Below, one piece after another: positions 9,411-19,244 of a stretch of 64,000 nt of DNA; within the stretch, counting starts at the first letter, position 1; the number at the start of each line of letters is the position of its first letter. Origin of the DNA: Bacteroides pyogenes DSM 20611 = JCM 6294 (lineage in GTDB: Bacteria > Bacteroidota > Bacteroidia > Bacteroidales > Bacteroidaceae); contig NZ_ATZH01000010.1 of NCBI RefSeq assembly GCF_000428105.1, positions 1 through 64,000 on the forward strand, in the 5' to 3' direction. The notes under the pieces are model-generated. The model had not been told where the DNA came from and did not search any database. It saw only the letters and a program-made list of their open reading frames with translations. A program made the translations under genes and the position numbers.

Positions 9411-11309
9411 TTAGCCCAGCAATTTGGCGTTAAACTCTTTCAAAGTATCCAGCACATTGACACGTACGTGAATGAAATGCTCTATTCCGGCGGCTTTCAA
9501 TGTTTCCGCACATTCCGGGTTACCGGCCACGATAAACATGGCACGTCCGTTCAATGCTTTGAAAGCAGGAATGGCGTATTCCGCATATTCATCATCGCTG
9601 GAGCAAATCACCACGATATCCGCTTTGGCTGCCACGGCAGCTTCCACACCCGCTTCCACCGTTTCGAAGCCGAGATTGTCGACTACCTCGTAACCGGCAC
9701 AAGCAAGGAAGTTGCATGAATATTGCGCACGAGCCTGTCTCATTGCCAGATTGCCGATGGTAAGCATAAATGCCTTCGGACGTTTGCCCGACATTTCGGT
9801 TTCGAGACGCAGCGCTTCAAATTCGCTGGCTGCACGGTCGAATACAAGTGTGGAAACATCTTTTTCGCATGTTTCTTTCCCGCCGCAACAAGATTTGGAC
9901 TCTACCGGACGCTTCTCTCCGGCCTTTTCGTTGAAGTTGGGGAACTGATTGGTTCCCAACAAAATCTCTCGACGCTGGGCCACCGCTTTATGACGGGCTT
10001 TATTGCTTTCGTTCACAGCCGCCTGAACTGTACCAGCTTTCAATGCCGCATAGAAACCTCCGGCTTCTTCGATCGCAAGGAACAAATCCCATGCCTGCTT
10101 TGCAATGGACACTGTCAGGTTTTCGATATAATAAGAACCCGCAGCCGGGTCGATCACTTTGTCGAAATGAGATTCTTCTTTCAACAGAAGCTGCTGATTG
10201 CGTGCCAAACGCTCGGAGAACTCGTCCGGAGTAGCGTAGGTTTTATCGAACGGAACCACCGTCATCGAGTCCACACCGCCCAACGCCGCGCTCATCGCTT
10301 CAGTTTGCGTGCGGAGCAAATTCACATGCGCGTCGAATAACGTCAGGTTGAAAGTAGATGTTTCGGCATGAATTGCCATCTTCGAGGCGCAACGGCATTC
10401 GCCATCAGGCGACTTGTTTTCACAGTCGCGCAGACATTCGGGATGATAAGCCGAAACAATATTCGCCCACAACATTCGTGCTGCACGGAATTTAGCAATT
10501 TCAAGGAAGTAATTGGAACTGATGCCGAAATTGAATTTGATCTTTTTGGCTACCGCAGCGGCAGGAAGACCGGCTTCGGTCAGCTGATTCATATATTCGT
10601 TTCCCCAAGCCAGCGCATAACCCAATTCCTGAGAAATGTATGCCCCCGCATTGTTGAGCGACAAGGCATTCACATTCAGCACCCGATAGAAAGGAAGAGG
10701 TTGTATGGCTTCCATCAAAGCTTTTGCAGATTGCACCATGTCTCCTTTTTCTTTGCCGCGAGTCAACATTTTGTTGAAGAAATCGTAATTGACAGAGCCT
10801 TTCAACTTCGTCAAATCACAATCTTTCCGGCGGAAGTAAGCGACCAGCAACTCGGCCAATTCCACCATATGCCCCTGACAGGTAGAAAAATTCAGCTCCA
10901 CACATTCGGGTTCAATATCTTTCAGCAGTGTTTCAATGTATTCTGCATTCAACTCTTTCGCTTTCAGGTGAAAAGAAAGCGAATCGATACCCTTATTCAA
11001 GATATCCAACGCCTTGGCGTTGGCTTCCTTTGGAGATTCCACCCTAATCTCCTGACGAACCAGCCATTCATTGTTGTTCTTCTTTGTCCCTCTCAGATAC
11101 GGAAACTCTCCGGGAAGAGCTTCGGTTGTTTTCAAACCTTCCAAATCTTCCATCCGGTAGAAAGGTTTTACTTTAAATCCTTCGTTCGTTTTCCAAACGA
11201 GCTTCTTCTCAAAATCAGCGCCTTTCAAGTCGGCCACTACTTTTTCCATCCACTTTTCGGTAGAAACGGAAGGAAAGTCCGAGAAGAGTTTTTCTTTTTT
11301 GTCTGCCAT
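9411..11309 (-). CDS. mutA: Methylmalonyl-CoA mutase, small subunit
   Basis: Structural partner of MutB in the heterodimeric mutase. It has the same barrel fold ([22 protein letters not shown]) and a C-terminal Rossmann-like domain, but the position equivalent to the cobalt-binding DxHxxG is replaced ([11 protein letters not shown]), as known for this non-catalytic subunit. A cysteine-rich stretch ([11 protein letters not shown]) near residue 470 is a lineage-specific loop. First gene of the mutAB operon. A minus-strand -7 box TATATTTG lies at 11394-11401, about 85 bases upstream. No riboswitch is seen here, so B12 control, if any, is at the level of cofactor supply. Confidence 0.95.
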   Translation of the reverse strand: MADKKEKLFSDFPSVSTEKWMEKVVADLKGADFEKKLVWKTNEGFKVKPFYRMEDLEGLKTTEALPGEFPYLRGTKKNNNEWLVRQEIRVESPKEANAKALDILNKGIDSLSFHLKAKELNAEYIETLLKDIEPECVELNFSTCQGHMVELAELLVAYFRRKDCDLTKLKGSVNYDFFNKMLTRGKEKGDMVQSAKALMEAIQPLPFYRVLNVNALSLNNAGAYISQELGYALAWGNEYMNQLTEAGLPAAAVAKKIKFNFGISSNYFLEIAKFRAARMLWANIVSAYHPECLRDCENKSPDGECRCASKMAIHAETSTFNLTLFDAHVNLLRTQTEAMSAALGGVDSMTVVPFDKTYATPDEFSERLARNQQLLLKEESHFDKVIDPAAGSYYIENLTVSIAKQAWDLFLAIEEAGGFYAALKAGTVQAAVNESNKARHKAVAQRREILLGTNQFPNFNEKAGEKRPVESKSCCGGKETCEKDVSTLVFDRAASEFEALRLETEMSGKRPKAFMLTIGNLAMRQARAQYSCNFLACAGYEVVDNLGFETVEAGVEAAVAAKADIVVICSSDDEYAEYAIPAFKALNGRAMFIVAGNPECAETLKAAGIEHFIHVRVNVLDTLKEFNAKLLG

Positions 11310-11586
11310 AGTTTATTTAAAATTAAAACAAGTTAGTATTGTTTTTTATTAGTTCTATCCTTTGTTCTTCCTAAATGTCTACTATTAGACTTGCAAATAT
11401 AATTAATTAGTTCGAACGATATTCTTTTTTAGGGAAAAATCGCATCCGCAAGTAACATTCTGTCGGATAGGAAAAACGGACTGAATAATATAACGAACGT
11501 CCTGTCATCAAAACGCAGACTTACGCAAGCAATAAGCACCAAGAACATTGATTTTCCGCATGCCGAAACCTGATTCTATACAATGC

Positions 11587-12231
11587 TTAAAGATCATCGG
11601 TCGCAAGTTTCAACTTCTTTATCACGAAATCTTTGAGAAAATCCACCGTCCCCTCAATGCCCAAAGAAGAAGAATCGATACATAAGTGATAGGTCGACGC
11701 CGCTCCCCAAACGTTATAGCTATAATAATTGTAGTACTCCGAACGTTTTTTGTCTGATTTTTCAATCATCTCTTCAGCCCTTTCTTCGTCTATTCCGTGC
11801 ATGCGGCAAAGGCGCTCCACGCGTTTCTGCATAGGGGCCGAAACGAAAAGATTGACACAACGGCTATGCTCTCTTAAAATATAATCGGCACAACGCCCTA
11901 CAAACAAGCAAGATTTTTTCGCTGCCAGATCTCTGATCACATCGCTTTGAACTTTAAACAAAGCATCGTTGCTCAGACAATTCGTTGCAGGCAACGCCAC
12001 TTCGTTAAGAAATGGGAACCGCATGCCAAGCACACCGCCGATAATTCCCTGAGAAGCTGTTTCGTCGGCTTTCTCAAAAAACTCTTTGCACAATCCGCTT
12101 TCTTGAGAAGCCAGATTTATCAACTCTTTATCGTAGAATCCTATTCCCAAGCGAGCAGCCAGTTTCTCGCCGATCTCTCTCCCACCGCTCCCCAATTGGC
12201 GACCGACATTAATGATATAATGATCGTTCAT
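11587..12231 (-). CDS. Cytidylate kinase-like family protein
   Basis: A P-loop kinase-like protein of the 'cytidylate kinase-like' (AAA_26) family. NVGRQLGSGGREIGEKLA near residue 8 is the modified nucleotide-binding loop, and LFVGRCADYIL around residue 110 is typical of the family. I chose ATG at 12231 (214 residues) because the conserved fold starts there; the frame extends upstream to 12297 without similarity. The family sits apart from Cmk and its true substrate is unsettled, so nucleoside monophosphate phosphorylation is only a family-level guess. It stands alone between mutA and the riboswitch region. Neither a terminator nor an operon partner is evident. Confidence 0.8.
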   Translation of the reverse strand: MNDHYIINVGRQLGSGGREIGEKLAARLGIGFYDKELINLASQESGLCKEFFEKADETASQGIIGGVLGMRFPFLNEVALPATNCLSNDALFKVQSDVIRDLAAKKSCLFVGRCADYILREHSRCVNLFVSAPMQKRVERLCRMHGIDEERAEEMIEKSDKKRSEYYNYYSYNVWGAASTYHLCIDSSSLGIEGTVDFLKDFVIKKLKLATDDL

Positions 12232-12551
12232 CGTCCTGTCATCTATTTGTTTCACATAGTTACGAAACAAACATACGGAATCTTTTCGGAAAAACATAAA
12301 AAATTAACGGAAAAAGCTGCAAAGAAGAGTTCCTTTTCTTAAACAATTTATTCGTCTGTCGAACGTGTCGCATATGACTTTATAGCATCTTTTCTAATAA
12401 CAGACAAAAGACCTGCGGGAACCGTGAGTCAAACAGGAAAATTCCGTAACTTTATCTACAAATGATATAGTTTTCGAACTAACCCGATAATTAGGAAGTT
12501 CATTAAGCCTGCTTAAAAGGAACTTATAAAAACAATTGCAGCTCAAAGCAG

Positions 12552-12582
12552 TTGGTTTATCTATTATTTTGCATTACCTTTG
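12552..12582 (+). promoter_or_regulatory. Promoter of the B12-riboswitch transcript
   Basis: -33-like TTG at 12552-12554, 20 bases of spacer, then a -7 box TACCTTTG at 12575-12582, which matches the Bacteroides promoter pattern. The riboswitch starts within a few bases after it. Of the 717-base gap between the kinase-like gene and the transporter, 12232-12550 shows nothing else I can identify. Confidence 0.65.
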
Positions 12583-12584
12583 CA

Positions 12585-12766
12585 AGCGAACTGGTTCCGA
12601 ACAGTCGTATCGATTGTCCGGATTAAAAGGGAATCGGGTGAAAATCCCGGACAGTCCCGCTGCTGTGAAGCTCTGCCCAACTTTCCGATAAAATCTTTCG
12701 CCACTGACAGACAATACAAGCGCCGTCGGGAAGGCATCGGGAAGGGAGTCAGTCAGAAGACCTGCC
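12585..12766 (+). ncRNA. Cobalamin (B12) riboswitch
   Basis: The conserved core is readable in order: AAAAGGGAATCGGGTG, then CAGTCCCGCTGCTGT, GCCACTG, GGGAAGGC, and the B12 box AGTCAGTCAGAAGACCTGCC ending at 12766. Such riboswitches normally repress the downstream gene when adenosylcobalamin is bound. Between the aptamer and the ATG at 12949 there is a perfect 6-bp hairpin (CCGGCA/TGCCGG near 12859-12880) but no U-tract, so control could act on translation or RNA processing rather than on intrinsic termination. Confidence 0.95.
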
Positions 12767-12948
12767 ATTTCATTTCAAAGGCTGTTTTCACTCGTGGGAT
12801 AGGGAAACAACCAAAGTAAAGAATCGTCCGCGGCAATGCGAATCAAACCTGCACGACCGGCATGAACAATTGCCGGCAAGTATGTGTATTATATTACGGT
12901 GTCGCGAATCAATATATAAATGTGTGACTAAAAAAGTGAAAAGACACA

Positions 12949-14634
12949 ATGGAAGTTCTTAGAAATTTACTCGAAGGTTACCCCAACTTATGGGGAGGCG
13001 GAGTAGCCCACTCCGTTTTAATCTTATCGCTTGTGATTGCTTTCGGCATCATTTTGGGCAAAGTCAAACTATGGGGAGTGTCTCTTGGAGCTACTTGGAT
13101 ACTGTTTGTCGGCATCCTTTTCGGACATCTCAACATGAATCTGGACCCGCATCTTCTACATTTCATGAAAGAGTTCGGACTGATTCTTTTTGTTTATTCC
13201 ATCGGTCTGCAAGTCGGTCCCGGTTTTTTCTCAGCTTTCAAAAAAGGCGGTTTAACGCTCAACATGCTTGCCATCATCGTTGTCGTGCTGGGAGTAGGAA
13301 TTACGGTTGCCTTACATTTCATAACCGGGCTGCCTATTACCACCATGGTGGGAATCTTATCAGGAGCCGTAACCAATACACCCGGCCTGGGTGCTGCCCA
13401 ACAAGCTTATAGCGACCTGAGCGGTATAGATGCGCCGGAAATCGCGTTGGGGTATGCCGTGAGTTATCCGCTGGGTGTAGTAGGCATCATCTTATCGCTT
13501 ATTGTACTGAAATATTTCATGCGTATAAATACCGAAAAAGAAGAAAAACAAGCCGAAGAAGGATTGGGGCAACAACAGGATCTGACCGTACATCCTATTT
13601 CTATCGAAATACGCAATGAAGCCGTAAACGGACTGAGTGTAAAAGAACTTCACCCATTGCTGAACCGGAAATTTGTCATTTCCCGCATCAAATACCGTGA
13701 AGGAGGGGAAACAGAATTAGTGAACTCGGATACGACGCTGCACGTCGGGGATAAAATACTGATCATCTCCACTCCTGTGGACATTGAGGCAATCATTGTT
13801 TTCTTCGGAAAGGAGGTTACGATGGAATGGGGAAAACTGAATAAAGAACTGATTTCTCGTCGCATCCTGATCACCAAACCGGAACTGAACGGTAAAACTC
13901 TGGCTCAACTAAAGATTCGTAATAATTTCGGCGCCAGCATCACCCGGGTCAACCGATCGGGTGTAGACTTGGTAGCCACTCCTCAATTACAGTTACAAAT
14001 GGGAGACCGCGTAACTATCGTCGGAACGGAACTTGCCGTCAGCCATACGGAGAAAGTGCTCGGTAACTCTCTGAAACGTCTGAATCATCCGAACCTGATT
14101 CCGATATTCATTGGTATTGCTTTGGGATGTATCCTCGGAAGTATTCCGTTTACCTTCCCCGGTATTCCGCAGCCGATGAAGTTAGGGCTGGCAGGCGGAC
14201 CGCTCATCGTCTCGATTCTAATCAGCCGCTTCGGTCCGAAATATAAGTTAATCACCTATACCACCATGAGCGCCAATCTCATGTTGCGCGAAATTGGTAT
14301 TTCGATTTTTCTTGCCTGTGTAGGCTTGGGAGCCGGAAAGGGGTTTGTGGAAACCATTATTAACGAGGGAGGATATACATGGATAGGGTATGGAGTCATC
14401 ATTACCATCTTACCGCTGCTGATTGCAGGATTAGTGGGAAGATACTACTTTAAGCTGAACTACTTCACGCTGATCGGCGTACTTGCCGGAGCCACCACCG
14501 ACCCACCCGCTCTCTCTTATTCGAACGACCTTACATCGACCGATGCTCCTGCAGTGGGCTATGCTACTGTCTACCCGCTTACCATGTTCTTGCGAGTGTT
14601 AACGGCGCAAATGCTCATTCTTTCGCTGGCTTAA
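12949..14634 (+). CDS. AspT/YidE/YbjL-family antiporter under B12 control
   Basis: A 561-residue inner-membrane transporter of the aspartate:alanine exchanger (AAEx) superfamily. The N-terminal half (about 1-190) and the C-terminal half (about 385-561) are each hydrophobic multi-span blocks with paired family motifs TNTPGLGAAQ and TTDPPALSYS. Two TrkA-C-type regulatory domains fill about residues 200-370. Characterised relatives exchange aspartate/alanine or export succinate (SucE1 of Corynebacterium). The substrate here is not proven by sequence. It is preceded by a cobalamin riboswitch and closed by a strong terminator, so it forms a single-gene B12-responsive unit near mutAB. Confidence 0.9.
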   Translation: MEVLRNLLEGYPNLWGGGVAHSVLILSLVIAFGIILGKVKLWGVSLGATWILFVGILFGHLNMNLDPHLLHFMKEFGLILFVYSIGLQVGPGFFSAFKKGGLTLNMLAIIVVVLGVGITVALHFITGLPITTMVGILSGAVTNTPGLGAAQQAYSDLSGIDAPEIALGYAVSYPLGVVGIILSLIVLKYFMRINTEKEEKQAEEGLGQQQDLTVHPISIEIRNEAVNGLSVKELHPLLNRKFVISRIKYREGGETELVNSDTTLHVGDKILIISTPVDIEAIIVFFGKEVTMEWGKLNKELISRRILITKPELNGKTLAQLKIRNNFGASITRVNRSGVDLVATPQLQLQMGDRVTIVGTELAVSHTEKVLGNSLKRLNHPNLIPIFIGIALGCILGSIPFTFPGIPQPMKLGLAGGPLIVSILISRFGPKYKLITYTTMSANLMLREIGISIFLACVGLGAGKGFVETIINEGGYTWIGYGVIITILPLLIAGLVGRYYFKLNYFTLIGVLAGATTDPPALSYSNDLTSTDAPAVGYATVYPLTMFLRVLTAQMLILSLA

Positions 14635-14652
14635 AAAAAGGAAAAGAAAGCA

Positions 14653-14690
14653 CAAAAAACGCGGAGATTCTTGAAATCTCCGCGTTTTTT
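14653..14690. terminator. Bidirectional Rho-independent terminator
   Basis: The stem CGCGGAGATT/AATCTCCGCG is perfect and is flanked by T-tracts in both directions (TTTTTTATT on plus, six T on minus). It can therefore end both the transporter mRNA and the tRNA-Gln transcript. Confidence 0.9.
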
Positions 14691-14694
14691 ATTG

Positions 14695-14765
14695 TTGGGC
14701 TACCTGGACTCGAACCAGGAATGACAGGACCAGAATCTGTAGTGTTACCATTACACCATAGCCCA
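14695..14765 (-). tRNA. tRNA-Gln (anticodon CTG)
   Basis: The 71-base cloverleaf on the minus strand starts TGGGCTA and ends TAGCCCA plus discriminator A. The T arm reads CCTGGTTCGAGTCCAGG and the anticodon loop TTCTGGT, giving CTG, which reads CAG. The last anticodon-stem pair next to the loop is A-C. The CCA end is not encoded, as is usual in Bacteroides. It stands alone, with only the shared terminator beside it. Confidence 0.93.
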
Positions 14766-14908
14766 ATGATCAGGTTTGCGGGTGCAAAGATACAAATATT
14801 TTGCAAAATCAAACTCTTTCGGAGCTTTTTTTTGCAAAAATCATAGTAAACCCTTTGATAGATATAAAAGCACATCACTAAAAAACACAAAAATCGAGAG
14901 ATAACTTT

Positions 14909-14937
14909 CTTGTATCCAATAAATCACCGTATATTTG
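14909..14937 (+). promoter_or_regulatory. Promoter of rsfS-ftsH-cdsA
   Basis: TTG at 14909-14911 inside TTTCTTG, 18 bases of spacer, then TATATTTG at 14930-14937. This leaves a leader of roughly 80 bases before the rsfS ATG. Confidence 0.6.
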
Positions 14938-15024
14938 CCGCCAATATACGTTTCTCAAACAGAAACAAAGGATAAGCATTATTTGTTATAAGACATACAT
15001 AATCACTAATTTCAAATTGAAAGA

Positions 15025-15384
15025 ATGAACGAAACCCAAGTTTTAATTGAAAAAATAACAGAAGGAATTCAAGAAAAAAGAGGTAAAAACATCGTTATAG
15101 CTGATTTAAGCCATATAGAAGATACTATTTGCAGTTATTTCATCATTTGCGAGGGGAACTCTCCCAGCCAAGTGGACGCCATTGTAGACTCCATTAAAGA
15201 ATTCGCTCGAAAAGGAGCAAAAATCAAGCCTTTCTCCATCGATGGGCTACGGAATGCCGAATGGGTGGCCATGGATTATGCAGATGTACTGGTACATGTT
15301 TTTCTTCCGGAAACAAGAGTCTTTTACAACCTCGAAAACCTTTGGGCAGATGCCAAACTCACTACAATACCCAATATAGATTAA
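15025..15384 (+). CDS. rsfS: Ribosomal silencing factor RsfS
   Basis: Binds ribosomal protein uL14 on the 50S subunit and blocks subunit joining, damping translation in starvation. The 119-residue size and the family core (ICSYFIICEGNSPSQVDAI, then DYADVLVHVFLPETRVFYNLENLW) are typical. First gene of an apparent operon with ftsH, which begins 9 bases after the stop. Confidence 0.95.
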   Translation: MNETQVLIEKITEGIQEKRGKNIVIADLSHIEDTICSYFIICEGNSPSQVDAIVDSIKEFARKGAKIKPFSIDGLRNAEWVAMDYADVLVHVFLPETRVFYNLENLWADAKLTTIPNID

Positions 15385-15393
15385 AGTATCATT

Positions 15394-17436
15394 ATGGATA
15401 ATAATACAAATAATAAAAAAAGACCCAACAACAAAGTAAATATGCCTAAGTTCAATTTGAACTGGATGTATATGATTATTGCCTTGATGCTTTTGGCATT
15501 GTGGTGGGGAAGCAATTCAGGAAGTGGAGGTAGCAAATATGTTTCGTACAGCGAACTGCAAAAATACATATCCAGTGGCTACATCAGCAAGGTGTTGGGC
15601 TATGAAGACAAATCAATCGAGGCATACATCAAACCGAACGCAGTAGGAGCCGTATTCGGCAACGACTCGAACAGAGTAGGCCGCAATCCGATGATTACAA
15701 GTAGAGCGCCGTCAACCGACAAACTGGAGGACTTTCTGCTAGCGGAAAAAGAAGCCGGACATTTCGACGGTTCATCAGAATACTTACCCAAGTCGGATTT
15801 ATTCCCTGCCATCCTTGTACAGATACTTCCGCTGGTTTTGCTCATCGCCTTATGGGTATTCTTTATGCGACGCATGAGCGGAGGAGGAAGCGGTGGACCC
15901 GGCGGAGTGTTCAACGTCGGTAAATCGAAAGCGCAACTCTTTGAAAAAGGAGGCTCCATAAAAGTCACATTTAAAGATGTGGCGGGATTGGCAGAAGCCA
16001 AACAAGAGGTGGAAGAAATCGTAGAATTCTTGAAACAACCTCAAAAATATACCGAATTGGGAGGTAAGATTCCTAAAGGAGCTCTATTGGTAGGCCCTCC
16101 GGGAACAGGTAAGACTTTGCTTGCAAAAGCCGTGGCCGGAGAAGCGAATGTACCATTCTTTTCTCTCGCAGGATCGGACTTTGTAGAAATGTTCGTAGGC
16201 GTAGGCGCTTCACGTGTGCGCGACTTGTTTAAACAAGCCAAAGAAAAAGCTCCGTGTATTGTGTTTATCGACGAGATTGACGCCGTAGGACGCGCACGTG
16301 GTAAAAACCCGGCAATGGGAGGAAACGACGAACGCGAAAACACACTAAATCAGTTGCTCACAGAAATGGATGGTTTCGGCTCCAACACAGGCGTCATTAT
16401 CCTTGCCGCAACTAACCGTGTAGATGTTTTGGACAAGGCATTGCTCCGCGCAGGCCGGTTCGACCGACAGATACATGTGGACTTGCCTGACCTGAATGAG
16501 CGTAAAGAAGTATTCGGAGTACATTTACGCCCTATCAAGATAGACGATACCGTGGATGTGGACTTGTTGGCACGCCAAACACCGGGGTTCTCGGGTGCCG
16601 ACATTGCCAACGTCTGCAACGAAGCTGCTTTGATTGCTGCGCGCCATGGAAAGAAATTCGTAGGCAAACAAGACTTTCTAGATGCGGTAGACCGTATTAT
16701 CGGCGGTCTGGAAAAGAAAACCAAAATAACGACTGAAGCAGAGCGGCGCTCCATCGCCCTACACGAAGCCGGGCACGCCACGATTTCCTGGCTGCTCGAA
16801 TATGCCAATCCCTTGATTAAAGTGACAATCGTGCCCCGAGGGCGTGCATTAGGAGCCGCCTGGTATCTGCCGGAAGAACGTCAGATCACAACGAAAGAAC
16901 AGATGCTCGACGAAATGTGCGCCACTTTGGGAGGACGTGCTGCTGAAGACTTGTTTATCGGACGGATATCGACAGGCGCAATGAACGACTTGGAACGGGT
17001 AACCAAACAAGCGTACGGCATGATTGCCTACCTCGGCATGAGCGAGCGATTGCCTAACTTATGCTATTATACCAATGAAGAGTATTCTTTCAATCGTCCT
17101 TACAGTGAAAAAACCGCAGAACTCATTGACGAAGAAGTCAAGAGAATGGTTAACGAGCAGTACGAAAGAGCCAAGAAAATTCTCTCCGAACATAAAGAAG
17201 GGCATAATGAGCTTACTCAAATATTGATTGACAAGGAAGTTATTTTCGCGGAAGATGTGGAACGTATATTCGGTAAACGACCATGGGCTTCACGCTCCGA
17301 AGAAATCATGGCTGCGAAAGCCAGTCAGGAAGCAGCCAAAGCAGAGAGGAAACTGGCTGAACAGCTAAAAGAGAAAGAGTTGCAAGATAAAAAAGGCGAG
17401 AGCTCTGAAGAAGAGAGGACAACTGAACCACAATAA
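15394..17436 (+). CDS. ftsH: ATP-dependent zinc metalloprotease FtsH
   Basis: Membrane-anchored AAA+ protease that degrades damaged membrane proteins and regulatory proteins. Two transmembrane segments (about residues 24-40 and 148-163) flank a periplasmic domain. The AAA module has Walker A GPPGTGKT near 234, Walker [10 protein letters not shown] near 289 and the second-region-of-homology RAGRFDRQ near 352. The zinc site HEAGH is near 456. The C-tail is charged (glutamate/lysine rich), as in many Bacteroidota homologues. 680 residues, normal length. It sits between rsfS and cdsA on the same strand. Confidence 0.97.
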   Translation: MDNNTNNKKRPNNKVNMPKFNLNWMYMIIALMLLALWWGSNSGSGGSKYVSYSELQKYISSGYISKVLGYEDKSIEAYIKPNAVGAVFGNDSNRVGRNPMITSRAPSTDKLEDFLLAEKEAGHFDGSSEYLPKSDLFPAILVQILPLVLLIALWVFFMRRMSGGGSGGPGGVFNVGKSKAQLFEKGGSIKVTFKDVAGLAEAKQEVEEIVEFLKQPQKYTELGGKIPKGALLVGPPGTGKTLLAKAVAGEANVPFFSLAGSDFVEMFVGVGASRVRDLFKQAKEKAPCIVFIDEIDAVGRARGKNPAMGGNDERENTLNQLLTEMDGFGSNTGVIILAATNRVDVLDKALLRAGRFDRQIHVDLPDLNERKEVFGVHLRPIKIDDTVDVDLLARQTPGFSGADIANVCNEAALIAARHGKKFVGKQDFLDAVDRIIGGLEKKTKITTEAERRSIALHEAGHATISWLLEYANPLIKVTIVPRGRALGAAWYLPEERQITTKEQMLDEMCATLGGRAAEDLFIGRISTGAMNDLERVTKQAYGMIAYLGMSERLPNLCYYTNEEYSFNRPYSEKTAELIDEEVKRMVNEQYERAKKILSEHKEGHNELTQILIDKEVIFAEDVERIFGKRPWASRSEEIMAAKASQEAAKAERKLAEQLKEKELQDKKGESSEEERTTEPQ

Positions 17437-17456
17437 TTCTAAAAAAACAGAAAGTT

Positions 17457-18296
17457 TTGAACAGCAATTTCATCAAACGGGCTACTACCGGAATACTTTT
17501 TGTAGCCATTCTGGTCGGATCGATTCTTTACGCGCCGATCAGTTTCGGAATACTTTTCGTAGCAATCAGCGCGCTAAGTATTTATGAGTTCGGACAAATC
17601 ATAAACCGGACGGGGGAAGTAAGCATGAATAAAACCATTGCCATGTTGGGAGGAGCTTATCTTTTTCTGGCAGTAATGGGATTCTGCATCAATGCGGCCG
17701 ATTCTAAGATTTTTATTCCTTATATAATCCTGTTGCTGTATATAATGATTAGCGAGTTGTATCTGAAAAAAAAGAATCCGGTACTCAATTGGGCGTACGC
17801 ACTGTTCAGCCAACTTTATATCGGTTTGCCTTTCGCTCTACTGAATGTATTGGCATTCCACAACGATGCGGAATATGATACAGTGAGTTATAACCCAATT
17901 TTACCTCTTTCCGTTTTTATCTTTCTTTGGCTGAGCGATACCGGTGCCTATTGCGTGGGATCGCTTATCGGAAAGCACAAGCTATTCGAACGCATCTCGC
18001 CGAAAAAGTCGTGGGAGGGTTCGATAGGGGGAGGAATACTCGCAATAGCATCCTCTTTTGTTCCGGCTCATTTCTTCCCGTTCATTTCAACTTTGGAATG
18101 GATAGGGTTAGCCCTTATCGTTGTTGTATTCGGCACGTGGGGCGATTTAACAGAATCATTACTCAAACGTCAACTCCAAATCAAAGATTCCGGCACAATT
18201 CTTCCGGGGCATGGAGGAATGCTCGACCGATTCGACAGCGCGTTGATGGCCATACCAGCGGCAGTCGTATATCTCTATGCGTTGACCTGGTCGTAA
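17457..18296 (+). CDS. cdsA: Phosphatidate cytidylyltransferase (CDP-diglyceride synthase)
   Basis: Inner-membrane enzyme that makes CDP-diacylglycerol from phosphatidate and CTP, the branch point of phospholipid synthesis. Multiple hydrophobic helices span the protein. The family block WLSDTGAYCVGSLIGKH...PKKSWEGSIGG begins near residue 157, and FGTWGDLTESLLKR with GTILPGHGGMLDRFDS lies near the end, which is the PROSITE-type signature. The start appears to be TTG (17457), giving MNSNFIKRATTG as expected for the group. It is 20 bases after ftsH and likely cotranscribed. Confidence 0.95.
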   Translation: MNSNFIKRATTGILFVAILVGSILYAPISFGILFVAISALSIYEFGQIINRTGEVSMNKTIAMLGGAYLFLAVMGFCINAADSKIFIPYIILLLYIMISELYLKKKNPVLNWAYALFSQLYIGLPFALLNVLAFHNDAEYDTVSYNPILPLSVFIFLWLSDTGAYCVGSLIGKHKLFERISPKKSWEGSIGGGILAIASSFVPAHFFPFISTLEWIGLALIVVVFGTWGDLTESLLKRQLQIKDSGTILPGHGGMLDRFDSALMAIPAAVVYLYALTWS

Positions 18297-18342
18297 AAAT
18301 ACAAACAAAAAAAATAAGAATGTGCCGGAGCTGTTTTTAAAC

Positions 18343-18380
18343 TCACCGCTATTTTTCATTAATAATAATGGTGATTTTTT
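18343..18380 (+). terminator. Probable terminator after cdsA
   Basis: TCACC/GGTGA arms enclose an AT-rich loop and are followed by TTTTTT at 18375-18380, just before the converging lipoprotein gene. The short stem makes it a weaker call than the other terminators. Confidence 0.5.
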
Positions 18381-18388
18381 AAGAAAGC

Positions 18389-19141
18389 CTACTCCAACAT
18401 AGAAGCGGTATGCCCCTCTTTCTCTTCCTTAGGCATTTCGGCATCATGTTTAATATCAAGAACTATTTCCTTTTTTCCACTTGTTTTCAGATTAACGAGT
18501 ACTTTAAATCCTTTCAGTTTTTCAGCTGCTAACTCATTCTCAGGATAAAAATCTTTCAGACTAAAAGACACCCTTCCCCGCCCTTGAAGATTTGTCACAT
18601 CCTCATAAGTATTGTAACGCAACTGCAGGTGAATGTACCCGTCTTCTGAGGGCTCTGCTACTTTTTTATCCTGCACAAGGCTGATGCGATGTTTCTTTTT
18701 ACTGGGCAGATCTTGAATGAAAACAAGATTCAAATGCTTGCCTCCAAGCCATATACCACCTTTGATAATAGCAATCGGGTCATCGCCGAAAGCTTCTTCG
18801 TTTTCTTCAGTCAGTTCTTCTACTCCTTTAGTAAGCAGTTCGTAAATTCCTTCCATTTTTACTTGAACGCCTTTTTTATCTTTCATATCACCCAGCGGAT
18901 TAAAGAAAGAGATTACCCGTTGTCCATTTACCGGTCTATACCATGGTATGGAAGTAGCTACCGGATAAATAATACCCCAGCTGTCTCCTTCCAAATAATA
19001 ACCACCACCGCCGGTGGTCTTCACGGTTGCCCAATCCGCACCAATATCTCCCAAAGAATATCCGTCGTCGTCATCGCACGACTGCCATACCGGTGTCAGC
19101 ACAAGCAGTAACATTCCCAAAATAAATTTCATCCTTTTCAT
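18389..19141 (-). CDS. NigD-like lipoprotein
   Basis: Predicted surface or periplasmic lipoprotein of the NigD-like family found in Bacteroides. ATG at 19141 was chosen because it starts a clean signal peptide (MKRMKFILGM...) ending in QSC and because AAAGGAG precedes it by 6 bases; the open frame continues upstream to 19207. The acidic DDDDGYSLGDIGADWATV after the cysteine is characteristic of the family. The rest is predicted beta-rich (250 residues in total). The function of the family is not established; the founding name comes from a bacteriocin-linked locus. It is monocistronic and faces the end of cdsA. Confidence 0.8.
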   Translation of the reverse strand: MKRMKFILGMLLLVLTPVWQSCDDDDGYSLGDIGADWATVKTTGGGGYYLEGDSWGIIYPVATSIPWYRPVNGQRVISFFNPLGDMKDKKGVQVKMEGIYELLTKGVEELTEENEEAFGDDPIAIIKGGIWLGGKHLNLVFIQDLPSKKKHRISLVQDKKVAEPSEDGYIHLQLRYNTYEDVTNLQGRGRVSFSLKDFYPENELAAEKLKGFKVLVNLKTSGKKEIVLDIKHDAEMPKEEKEGHTASMLE

Positions 19142-19244
19142 ATCTATACTCCTTTCTTTTATAGTCTTCTTATACTCTTCTGCTTTATAAATAAAAAAGC
19201 CGGTCATTTACTGCACCGACTAATATATTATTCAAAAAAAGAAG

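Noticed and set aside
12250..12275. GTTTC...GAAAC inverted repeat as a parS site
   Set aside because: The arms are separated by about 10 bases instead of forming the contiguous 16-bp parS palindrome, and it lies 9 kb from parAB inside an N-terminal extension of the kinase-like frame.
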